A stretch of DNA of 64,000 nucleotides from Acuticoccus sp. MNP-M23 (GTDB lineage Bacteria; Pseudomonadota; Alphaproteobacteria; Rhizobiales; Amorphaceae). Shown one piece after another: positions 24,851 to 31,997 of the stretch; within the stretch, counting starts at the first letter, position 1, and each line of letters begins with the position of its first letter. The stretch lies in NCBI RefSeq assembly GCF_031195445.1, contig NZ_CP133480.1, positions 682,001-746,000 on the forward strand, written 5' to 3'. The notes under the pieces are model-generated. The model was not told the DNA's origin. It did no database searches and saw nothing but the letters and a program-made list of their open reading frames with translations. The position numbers and the translations under genes were made by a program.

Positions 24851-26045
24851 GATCCTCGTCACGTCCATTCCGTTCTGGCTGCGCGTCCTTTATCTACGCT
24901 GGCGTGGCATGCCAATCACGCTCTACAATCTTCACCGCGCGCTATTTCTGTGGTTGGTCCTCGCGCTCATCGTTTTCTTTGCGGTGTTTTACTATCATCC
25001 CAAGTCCTACAGTGGAGTGGTGCCGTTTCGCATCGTGCCGGTTGTCGCCGAGCGAGGCGGCACGGTAACAGCTGTGATGGTCGAGGTCGGCCAGCGCGTG
25101 GAACCGGGCGAGGTCCTCTTCACAACCGACGACAGTCAGGAGTTGGCGGCTGTCGAAGTGGCCCAGCGGCAACTCGAAGAGATCGAAAGCGCCGCCTCCT
25201 CAGCAAACGCACAAGTGCGCGCCGCGCAGGCAACCGTTGACCAGGCGAGCGCCGCGCTGAAACAGGCGAGCGCCAGCCTTGCCGACCAAGAGGAACTTCG
25301 TAGTCGCAACTCCTCTGCATTCCGCGAGAATGAGTACGAGCGCCTCACAAACACCGTGACGGCCCGAGAAGCCGAGGTTGCTGCGGCGACCGCGCTTCTC
25401 GAGACGGCGCAGCTAGAAGTCACCGAGCGCCTGCCGGCTCGGCGGGAGAGCGCCAATGCCACGCTCGCTCAGGCTCAGGTCGAGCTTGACCACACGAATG
25501 TACGCTCAAGCGTCGCTGGCACCATCCAGCAATTGACCCTCAACGTAGGCGCTCGGGCCGGTCAGACGAACCTCGGCCCGGCCATGTTGATTGTGCCAGA
25601 CGGACCGCTCCAGATCACGGCAGGTTTTGCTCAGGCTGCCCGCTCCGTGCTCCACACGGGAATGGCGGCCGAAGTCGTGTGTTACTCAAGGCTCAACGTC
25701 ATGATGACCGATGCGGTCCTGCCGGCACGGATCGTCCGCATCCAGAACGTGATCGCCGCGGGGCAGATCGCGCCGACCGGACAGCTTCTCGAACCATCCT
25801 CCGTCGCCAACGAAGGCGATGTTGTTGTGAACTTAGCGCTCGAATACCCGGAACACGAAGCCCTGCTTCCGCGTGGCAGCAGCTGCATCGTGCAGACCTA
25901 CACCACGCACCTGTCCGGCCCCCTGGAAGGCGGCCTCGTCTCACATGCGGTTGAAGCAATGGGCGTCATCAAGGCCGTCCTCCTGCGGACCAAGGCTTGG
26001 ACCGCGCTCGTGACCGGTGTTGGCCTGGGCGGCGGCGGTCATTGA
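24843..26045 (+). CDS. HlyD/EmrA-like membrane fusion protein
   Basis: A 400-residue inner-membrane-anchored periplasmic adaptor. One membrane helix at about 32-52 (LFLWLVLALIVFFAVFYY), a lipoyl/barrel half-motif (VAERGGTVTAVMVEVGQRVEPGEVLF), a long alpha-helical coiled-coil hairpin (~95-205, Glu/Ala/Gln-rich), then the second lipoyl half (NVRSSVAGTIQQLTLNVGARAG) and beta-barrel. GTG 24843 is the start, overlapping the preceding gene. Unlike EmrA loci there is no MFS or ABC pump and no TolC homologue beside it; its transport partner must lie elsewhere or be the small membrane protein. Confidence 0.82.
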   Translation: MIEILVTSIPFWLRVLYLRWRGMPITLYNLHRALFLWLVLALIVFFAVFYYHPKSYSGVVPFRIVPVVAERGGTVTAVMVEVGQRVEPGEVLFTTDDSQELAAVEVAQRQLEEIESAASSANAQVRAAQATVDQASAALKQASASLADQEELRSRNSSAFRENEYERLTNTVTAREAEVAAATALLETAQLEVTERLPARRESANATLAQAQVELDHTNVRSSVAGTIQQLTLNVGARAGQTNLGPAMLIVPDGPLQITAGFAQAARSVLHTGMAAEVVCYSRLNVMMTDAVLPARIVRIQNVIAAGQIAPTGQLLEPSSVANEGDVVVNLALEYPEHEALLPRGSSCIVQTYTTHLSGPLEGGLVSHAVEAMGVIKAVLLRTKAWTALVTGVGLGGGGH

Positions 26046-26460
26046 GCCAATAGCCGCAGGGACTCGGTTCCTTCGGCTTTTCCCGCGGCGGTGAACGTTG
26101 CGGGTGGCCTTGCATTTCGCCGGAGGTGCGCCCGCTGTTCGTCTCGCGATCGGGTTGAGAATAACCCTCCAAGTCCAATACCGTGACAGACGCATAGCCC
26201 GGGCTCAGGTCGCGATGATGATGAGACATTTCATGGCGCACCTCTCGTTGCACAATTCACGACTTATGCAACATCGGTGGAATGTGAGGTTTTCGGCGGT
26301 TTGCAGATGTTGCGTATTCACGTTGCGGATCGATGGCGCGATTCAGGCGCTTGCCGCACCTCGGTGCTCACGACAGCGGCACGCACGGCGTGTTGAGAGC
26401 GCGTTCACTGTTTTCGCCGCCTATGGGCAGGCTATCGCATCCATAAATCACTCCATGGGC
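26046..26460. other. Non-coding gap
   Basis: About 415 bases between the membrane-fusion gene and the DUF2161 gene. The DUF2161 frame is open through part of it, but the translation is Cys/His/Arg-rich and shows no family features. Nothing else was seen. Confidence 0.45.
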
Positions 26461-27177
26461 ATGAGCGGATTTCGCGAGACAGAGCTTTACGGGCCGGTCA
26501 AAGGCTTTCTTGAGCGTCAGGGGTTCGCTGTGAAAGGCGAAGTGGCGGACGCCGATGTCGTGGCCTGTCGCGGTGATGACCCGCCGGTCATCGTCGAGCT
26601 GAAGGTGGGCTTTTCGCTTTCCCTCCTCCACCAGGCCGTGGCGCGACTTGCCATCACAGATGCCGTTTACGTCTGCGTGCCACGGCGCTCCGGACGAATC
26701 GCCTCGCGATCGCTGAACGACAACCTCAAACTCTACCGTCGCTTGGGTATCGGCGTGATGACCGTGCGTTTGAGCGACGCCCTTGTGGAGGTGCATTGCG
26801 ATCCGGGCCCCTACACGCCCCGCAAGTCCATCGCGCGTCGGGGACGCCTGCTCCGCGAGTTTGCCAGGCGGCGTGGCGATCCGGCACAGGGCGGTGCTAC
26901 GCGCTCCGAGCAGGTCACAGCCTATCGTCAAGATGCGATTTCGATCGCAGCCCATCTGGCCGCGACCGGCCCGAGCAAGGGGGCGGCCGTTGCCAGTGCC
27001 ACGGGTGTTGCGGCGGCGACGCGAATGATGCGCGACAACCACTATGGCTGGTTCGAGCGTCTGAGCCCGGGACTCTACGCATTGACTGACGCCGGACGAG
27101 ATGGGCTGACGCGTTATGGCATTGCCCGGATGCCGCCACCGGTGAACACCCAGGGTCCGGAGCTCGGAGCCTCCTGA
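26461..27177 (+). CDS. DUF2161 (PD-(D/E)XK-like) domain protein
   Basis: A 238-residue protein beginning MSGFRETELYGPVKGFLERQGFAVKGEVADADVVACRGDDPPVIVELKVGFS, which has a PD-(D/E)XK nuclease-like core (E..., D..., VIVELK). Then LLHQAVARLAITDAVYVCVPR and a C-terminal winged-helix-like half (HLAATGPSKGAAVASATGVAAATRMMRDNHYGWFERLSPGLYALTDAG). The family is widely called DUF2161 and its function is not established. ATG 26455 is an equally possible start. The gene stands alone. Confidence 0.78.
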   Translation: MSGFRETELYGPVKGFLERQGFAVKGEVADADVVACRGDDPPVIVELKVGFSLSLLHQAVARLAITDAVYVCVPRRSGRIASRSLNDNLKLYRRLGIGVMTVRLSDALVEVHCDPGPYTPRKSIARRGRLLREFARRRGDPAQGGATRSEQVTAYRQDAISIAAHLAATGPSKGAAVASATGVAAATRMMRDNHYGWFERLSPGLYALTDAGRDGLTRYGIARMPPPVNTQGPELGAS

Positions 27178-27179
27178 AC

Positions 27180-27590
27180 TCGTTCAGAAACGCCGATCTT
27201 GCGAGAAAGGTTTGGGAGGAGCAGCTCATCGAAACCGTCGAAGGGCTCGAGACCGAGGGTATTGGCTTCCGCTCACTGACCGAGGCCATTGACAAGATCA
27301 CCTCGGGTGGCAAGCTCGTCTTCCACATCTTTGGCGCGCTCGCCGAGTTCGAGCGTGCCATTAATCGAGAGCGGATCCGTGCAGGCCTCGATGCCGCGAA
27401 GGCACTCGGCCGGACTGGCGGGCTACCCAAGAAGCTGACTGACGCGGATCTCAAAGCCGCAATGGCGATGCTTTCGGCAGAGGACTTCACCGTGGACGAG
27501 GTCGCGAAGCGCATGGGGGGGTCGCCGGCGACGCTCTACCGTTATCTGCCTGCACCGCGCGCCACGATCACACGGAATGAGCCGACGTGA
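27180..27590 (+). pseudogene. Tn3-type resolvase, 5'-truncated
   Basis: The frame has no start and lacks the catalytic N-terminal ~65 residues. The rest is a clear resolvase/invertase: LIETVEGLETEGIGFRSLTEAIDKIT, LVFHIFGALAEFERAINRERIRAGLDAAKALGRTGG, and a C-terminal HTH (TVDEVAKRMGGSPATLYRYL). Homology begins near 27221, so the break is there. The stop overlaps the 3' end of the convergent ADYC-family gene. Confidence 0.85.
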
Positions 27591-28350
27591 ACGAGCTCGA
27601 TCTCTTCCCGACTGAAGTGCACTTGCGCTGCATCGACCAGTTGTAGAGGAGAGCGCCCGAACCACCGCGATCTGCCCCGCAGGGTGCAATGGGCGGTGCG
27701 TTGCCGCCAAGGCGCGGGCGCGCGAGGCAGACGGCACCGTCTGCATTCCATGCCGCCTCGAACGCGAACGGAGGCTTGTCGGAACAGGGGCGGACGCCGA
27801 AGCGATCGCAGACGAAGATGGTAACTCCGTCCTTCGTGAAAGTGCGGCCGTCGCCGGCGTAGTCGGCGCGAACCATCCGCGTGCACGCGGCAAAAAGATC
27901 CGCGAGCGGTGGGCCCCTCGACGTCTCCTCCCACGGTCGATAGCCCCAGAGAATACACTTGCCTTGCGCACCGGAGGTGCAGGTCAACCGCGGCCTCAAT
28001 TCCGCATCCAGGACGGGTAGCGCCAGGCGGCGTCCGTCGCGATCAGGTTGGCAAAGTGCAACACGACGGCCATCACGTTCGGCGGTGAAATCGTACAGTG
28101 TGACAGGGCCGTGTAGCGTCTGTACGTAAACAACTCGGCGCAACAGAAGTGGCGTGTCGGCGTAGAGCAACGTGCGGCCGACCAGGTATCGGCCGGCCGG
28201 CACGCCATGTTCAGGGGCGACGATGTCCGTGCCCTCCACGAGCCATGTGGCAATGGGCCGATCCGTCTCGCCGTCGCAGCCGGTGAGGGCCGCGGCCAAG
28301 GCGAAGAGACCTCCGAGCAGAGCGCGACGGAGGCTTGTGCGGCGGTCCAT
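27568..28350 (-). CDS. ADYC-domain lipoprotein
   Basis: A 260-residue exported protein with a lipoprotein signal peptide ending in the lipobox LTGC (MDRRTSLRRALLGGLFALAAALTGC). The mature part has cysteine pairs and the run KCILWGYRPWEE ... LADLFAACTRMVRADYAGDGRTFTKDGVTIFVCDRFGV, which I recognise as the ADYC domain family (usually ADYCGDG; here ADYAGDG). Function of that family is unknown. ATG 28350 begins 15 bases after the stop of the small upstream exported-protein gene, so they form an operon. The last ~25 residues overlap the resolvase remnant and may be a secondary extension. Confidence 0.68.
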   Translation of the reverse strand: MDRRTSLRRALLGGLFALAAALTGCDGETDRPIATWLVEGTDIVAPEHGVPAGRYLVGRTLLYADTPLLLRRVVYVQTLHGPVTLYDFTAERDGRRVALCQPDRDGRRLALPVLDAELRPRLTCTSGAQGKCILWGYRPWEETSRGPPLADLFAACTRMVRADYAGDGRTFTKDGVTIFVCDRFGVRPCSDKPPFAFEAAWNADGAVCLARPRLGGNAPPIAPCGADRGGSGALLYNWSMQRKCTSVGKRSSSFTSAHSV

Positions 28351-28364
28351 CACCAGCCTTTCCC

Positions 28365-28544
28365 CTAGCGAAGCGCGTGCAGGATGGTGCCGACCTCGAT
28401 GGCGAGGCCGTCGAAGCTCGTGCCATTGGAACCGCAGCGCCAACGCGTGCACTCGCTGATGGGCAAGGCGTTGGACGGTACTGCGGCCGCAACGGTGATC
28501 GCGAGGGCGATTGCGGCAAGAGCCGCGCTTATCAAACGTTTCAT
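28365..28544 (-). CDS. Very small exported peptide upstream of the ADYC lipoprotein
   Basis: A 59-residue precursor: a signal peptide (MKRLISAALAAIALAITVAAAVPSNA) and a ~30-residue mature peptide with two cysteines and the motif CTRWRCGSNGTSFDG. ATG 28544 is 15 bases beyond AAGGGATC; ATG 28568 in frame is possible. Small Cys-rich NGTS-type peptides beside ADYC proteins suggest a functional pair, but that is from pattern memory and unproven. Confidence 0.6.
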   Translation of the reverse strand: MKRLISAALAAIALAITVAAAVPSNALPISECTRWRCGSNGTSFDGLAIEVGTILHALR

Positions 28545-28757
28545 TGGTAGATCCCTTATTGTTTTCATGAAAGTGTGTGTTGACTGTTCAAATTAAGCGG
28601 ATTGTTATTGTTTACTTTTTCACAGAATTAAGTGTTTGCAACAGCAGTGCGTCGGGCCGGTTCAGTGCAATGAACGCCGGGCGTTACCAGTGTTCTTGTT
28701 CGGCGGATCGCGTCGAAAGAACGCCCTGACCCGCCGCCCGTTCTTCGAGCGCCGGCG

Positions 28758-29090
28758 CTACTCCTTGCAGCGCCAGCAGGTCGTGTCCCCCGGCATTTGC
28801 GGAGGGCAATCCACCTCGACGCAGATCCCGGCAACATTCAACTCCTGGCCCGGACCAAACGTCTGGAATGGGCCGTTCGCACGAGTCTGGATGGCGAAGC
28901 CTTGCCGCGCGGGGACGCGGCCGGGCAGTCGAGTCTGACGTTCGGACCCCGATGCGCGCATGTTCTGGGCGAACTGCACGACTGAAGCCCCGGGGGTCCT
29001 GTCGAATGCCAATGCGGAGGCGGACTGGCCGACCATCATGGTGAGCGCGAGCCCGACAACGGCAAGGGATTTGTTCTTTTGAAGTTTCAT
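28758..29090 (-). CDS. Small exported Cys-rich protein
   Basis: A 110-residue protein with a signal peptide (MKLQKNKSLAVVGLALTMMVGQSASALA) and a mature region ending in four cysteines (GICVEVDCPPQMPGDTTCWRCKE). ATG 29090. No family was recognised. About 90 bases upstream lies a direct repeat (29181-29197) like that before the histidine kinase gene, suggesting that the kinase/regulator pair controls it. Confidence 0.62.
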   Translation of the reverse strand: MKLQKNKSLAVVGLALTMMVGQSASALAFDRTPGASVVQFAQNMRASGSERQTRLPGRVPARQGFAIQTRANGPFQTFGPGQELNVAGICVEVDCPPQMPGDTTCWRCKE

Positions 29091-29180
29091 AAGTAATACC
29101 TTTTGTGTTGTTAAGTCGACGTCGTCGACTATTCGAATATAGTTGCGTTGTTGATCAGCTTGATGTCGCAAAGAATATCA

Positions 29181-29197
29181 ATTGCATCAATTGTATC
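29181..29197. promoter_or_regulatory. Putative response-regulator box (copy 2)
   Basis: ATTGCATC-A-ATTGTATC, two direct octamers one base apart. It matches 34367-34383 in all but two positions (the first octamer has GCATC for GTATC, and the one-base spacer is A for G), has the same orientation relative to its minus-strand gene, and lies ~90 bases before ATG 29090. Confidence 0.5.
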
Positions 29198-29555
29198 CAG
29201 AGGCGTCGTTCTGGCGTCGAGAACAATATTGCGCAGCGGCAGGGCGTTCGGGGTTTCAAGGAACAGGTCAGGCTCTGGCGCATCAGGTTGGGCATCTTCG
29301 TGCGATGGTCAGCCGAAGACGTACCCGATTGACTTGCGATGGGTGATGTTGGGCTTGTCCGGAATAAGCAGCTGCATCGATCCGGACCGGAAGTTGATGT
29401 GCTGAACCCGGCGGAACAGCGGTTCGTCCTGGACGGATGAAAGGCATGCCTGAACACTGTCCAGGCTCGGGCATGCACGAAGGGGCCTCGCCTCGAGGTC
29501 TGTCCGTCAAGCCGGGCGACCCTTCGGAATCCGGTTGGGCAAGGCCCGTGACGGT
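29198..29555. other. Non-coding gap
   Basis: No supported gene in ~360 bases between the box before the 28758-29090 gene and the end of the next exported-protein gene. Translations in all frames are Arg/Pro-rich shadows. Confidence 0.45.
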
Positions 29556-29945
29556 TCAGGTGCCGAGGCACTTCTCGAGGAGGGCGGCGTCGGGGTGGGT
29601 CGCGCTCGGGCCGAACTCGGCGTAGCAACCCTTGGTCCAGGCGACCGCCTTGTTCTTGTCACCGAAGCCGCTTGCCGAGGCGCGGGTGCCGGCCTGCCGC
29701 ACGCCCCGCGTGTTGGCCTTCGGGGCCGCCGTGCGCTTGGCGTGGAAGACGGGGCGCACGCCGCCGTGTCCGGCGCAGGCGACTTGGCTGCCGATCGCGT
29801 CGTCCGGGCCGAAGTTGAAGACCGTGCCGTCGTTGCAGGTCACGATCCGGTTCTTCGCCTCCGCGATGGCCGGGAGGGACACCATGGCCGCCGTGCCGAC
29901 GGCGATGGCGGTGAAAGCCGGGAGAATGATGGTCCTGATGTTCAT
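29556..29945 (-). CDS. Small exported protein of unknown function
   Basis: A 129-residue protein with a signal peptide (MNIRTIILPAFTAIAVGTAAMVSLPAIAEA), then TCNDGTVFNFGPDDAIGSQVACAGHGG, a basic linker, and KGCYAEFGPSATHPDAALLEKCLGT; four Cys are likely paired. GGAAA lies 6 bases before ATG 29945. It is downstream of and co-oriented with the RTX gene, 99 bases away. No family recognised. Confidence 0.6.
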   Translation of the reverse strand: MNIRTIILPAFTAIAVGTAAMVSLPAIAEAKNRIVTCNDGTVFNFGPDDAIGSQVACAGHGGVRPVFHAKRTAAPKANTRGVRQAGTRASASGFGDKNKAVAWTKGCYAEFGPSATHPDAALLEKCLGT

Positions 29946-30044
29946 TTCGATTTTCCTTTGGGTTTTGAAGTTGTTTTCGAAGCTGTTGGTGATGGTTCCG
30001 GCGCAAGGCAAAGAGGCGCTCCCGCCGGCCGGTCGAAGAAAAGG

Positions 30045-31091
30045 TCAGATGAAGAAGAGGTCGTCCGCCGTAAGGCCGACGTTGCCCGAGAACGCGATCG
30101 TGAGGTCGGCGTCCGCACCGTTGTCGTCGCGGACGTGGAGGAGGGTCACGGCGCCGACGCCGTCCATGGACGTGTGCTCGATGTAGGCCTCGGCGCCCTG
30201 ACCTTCGGAGAAGCCGGACGCCTCGCCGAGGAAATCGGCCGACAACTCCTCGATGACGAGAAGGTCCTCGCCCGGCGCGAAGTCGTCCACGAGGTCGACG
30301 GAGCCGGACGGGCCACCGCTGTCGCCGGGCGCAAAATAGAAGACGTCAGCGCCGTGATCCCCGCGCAGAAGGTCGCCGATCCCGCCCGCCCCGCCCTCGG
30401 CGTTGGTCCCGCCGCGGATGTGGTCGTTGCCGCCGGCACCGAAGACCTGGTCGTTCCCGGACCCGCCGAGAACGGTGTCGTGGCCTAGTCCGCCGAACAC
30501 CTGGTCGTTGCCCGCCCCGCCGTCGACGAGGTCGTTGCCTTCGTCGCCCCAGAGGTGGTCATTGCCCCACCAGCCGTCGATCTTGTCGTTCCCCTCCTCG
30601 CCCCGGACATAGTCGGTGCCGTGGCCGGCACTCACCCAGTCGTTGCCCGTGCCGCCCTTGATCTGGTCGGTGCCGTTGCCGCCGTCGAGCACGTCGTTGC
30701 CCGCCCCACCCATCAGCGTGTCGTTGCCGAGGTCGCCGTTCAGGGTGTCGTTGCCGCTCTCGCCGTAAAGGGCATCATCGCCCCTTCTGCCGTAGATGTG
30801 GTCGTCTCCGGTGCCGCCGTGGGCGGTGTCGTTGCCGTTGCCCAGAAACATCGTGTCGTCGCCCCACAGGCCGTAGGCGAGATCGTTGTAGGGGGTGCCG
30901 TCGTACTCGTCCGTTCCGGCCCAGTCGATGAAGGAGATGACCGGGGCAAGGCCGAGGTCGCCGCCCGCGAAAGGCGAGGCGAAAAGTGCGTTGACGCCGG
31001 GCGATCCGGAGCCGGCCGCCGTGATAAGGTCCGCAAGGCCGGGGGACCCCGACGGCGCGTCGATCAATAAATTCTCGGTTCGTAAACTCAT
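30045..31091 (-). CDS. RTX-type calcium-binding secreted protein
   Basis: A 348-residue acidic protein made largely of about 17 GGxGxDxLx-type nonapeptide repeats (residues ~75-240), which fold into a calcium-loaded beta-roll, followed by a C-terminal ~100 residues (DLLRGDHGADVFYFAPGDSGG, VDLVDDFAPGEDLLVIEEL, LFFI at the end) typical of type I secretion signals. There is no N-terminal signal peptide. ATG 31091 has GGGAG 8 bases upstream. No type I secretion ABC/TolC genes are in the window. It has a degenerate copy of the direct-repeat box upstream and lies directly downstream of the response-regulator gene. Confidence 0.88.
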   Translation of the reverse strand: MSLRTENLLIDAPSGSPGLADLITAAGSGSPGVNALFASPFAGGDLGLAPVISFIDWAGTDEYDGTPYNDLAYGLWGDDTMFLGNGNDTAHGGTGDDHIYGRRGDDALYGESGNDTLNGDLGNDTLMGGAGNDVLDGGNGTDQIKGGTGNDWVSAGHGTDYVRGEEGNDKIDGWWGNDHLWGDEGNDLVDGGAGNDQVFGGLGHDTVLGGSGNDQVFGAGGNDHIRGGTNAEGGAGGIGDLLRGDHGADVFYFAPGDSGGPSGSVDLVDDFAPGEDLLVIEELSADFLGEASGFSEGQGAEAYIEHTSMDGVGAVTLLHVRDDNGADADLTIAFSGNVGLTADDLFFI

Positions 31092-31225
31092 GAAAATATC
31101 TCCCATGTTTTTCTTGACGCCGAGGCGTCTTCCAAACGATCGAGGCTGGCGAATACTGCTGGCCTCGTCGCTGGATGAAAGATGGGAATTACTCTTGTCA
31201 GTCCCGTGTCGCCGGATGCTGATAC

Positions 31226-31242
31226 AATGTCTCGATTGTACT
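31226..31242. promoter_or_regulatory. Putative degenerate response-regulator box (copy 3)
   Basis: AATGTCTC-G-ATTGTACT matches 34367-34383 at 13 of 17 positions in the same orientation relative to its gene. It is about 135 bases before the RTX start and just after the regulator gene end. An inverted copy GATACAAT overlaps it at 31221-31228. Confidence 0.35.
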
Positions 31243-31259
31243 GGTCCCGGCTGCCAGGT

Positions 31260-31997
31260 TCAGTCGAACACGTAGCCGATGCCGCGCACGGTGCGGATGA
31301 TCACTGGCTTCTCCGGCACCGCCTCGATCTTGCGGCGGATGCGAGAGACCCTGAGGTCGATGGAACGGTCGAACGGGTCCCAGTCGCCGCCGTGCGCCTG
31401 GGCAAGGAGCTGGTCACGGTTGAGCACACGGCCCCGGTTCTGCGCGAATGTGCGCAGGAGCGAGAATTCCATCGCGGTGAGGGGGATCTCCTCGCCATCG
31501 GCCCGAAACAGGCGCGCCCCGGCAAGGTCGAGGCGGTGCGGCCCGAACGCCACCGCACCGTCCGGGATCGCCGTTTCGGTGACTGGGCTGTCCGCCCCCG
31601 GCCCCGGCGCTTTGGGCGACACAGGAACCTCGGCGCGCCGCAGGGCGGCCCTGACGCGCGCCAGAAGCTCGCGCAGGTCCACCGGTTTCACCACGTAGTC
31701 GTCGGCGCCGAACTCCAACCCCAGCACCTTGTCGACCACGTCGTCGGCCGCCGTCAGCATGATGACGGGAACGCGCGAGGTCATGCGCAGCTCGCGCAAT
31801 GCCGCGAGGCCGTCGGTACCCGGCATCCTGACGTCGAGGATCACGAGATCCACGTGTTCCGCCGCAAGCGCAGCCATGAGCGCGGCCGCGTCCGCCGCCT
31901 CGCGCACATCGTAGCCGCTGGCGCCGAAATGGTCGCGCAGCATCCGGCGCATCGGCGCCTCGTCATCGCACACGACGATCCTTTGCGGCGCCGTCAT
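31260..31997 (-). CDS. OmpR-family response regulator
   Basis: A 245-residue regulator: receiver domain 1-~120 with acidic residues D11/D12, phosphoacceptor D55 in LVILDVRMPG, Thr in MLTAADD, Lys in VVKPVD, then a linker and a winged helix of the OmpR/PhoB type (~150-245, LTAMEFSLLRTFAQNRGRVLNRDQLL, RSIDLRVSRIRRKIE, IRTVRGIGYVF). Its ATG 31997 overlaps the kinase stop (ATGA). OmpR-type regulators bind tandem direct repeats, which fits the ATTGTATC repeats found in three upstream regions here. Confidence 0.93.
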   Translation of the reverse strand: MTAPQRIVVCDDEAPMRRMLRDHFGASGYDVREAADAAALMAALAAEHVDLVILDVRMPGTDGLAALRELRMTSRVPVIMLTAADDVVDKVLGLEFGADDYVVKPVDLRELLARVRAALRRAEVPVSPKAPGPGADSPVTETAIPDGAVAFGPHRLDLAGARLFRADGEEIPLTAMEFSLLRTFAQNRGRVLNRDQLLAQAHGGDWDPFDRSIDLRVSRIRRKIEAVPEKPVIIRTVRGIGYVFD

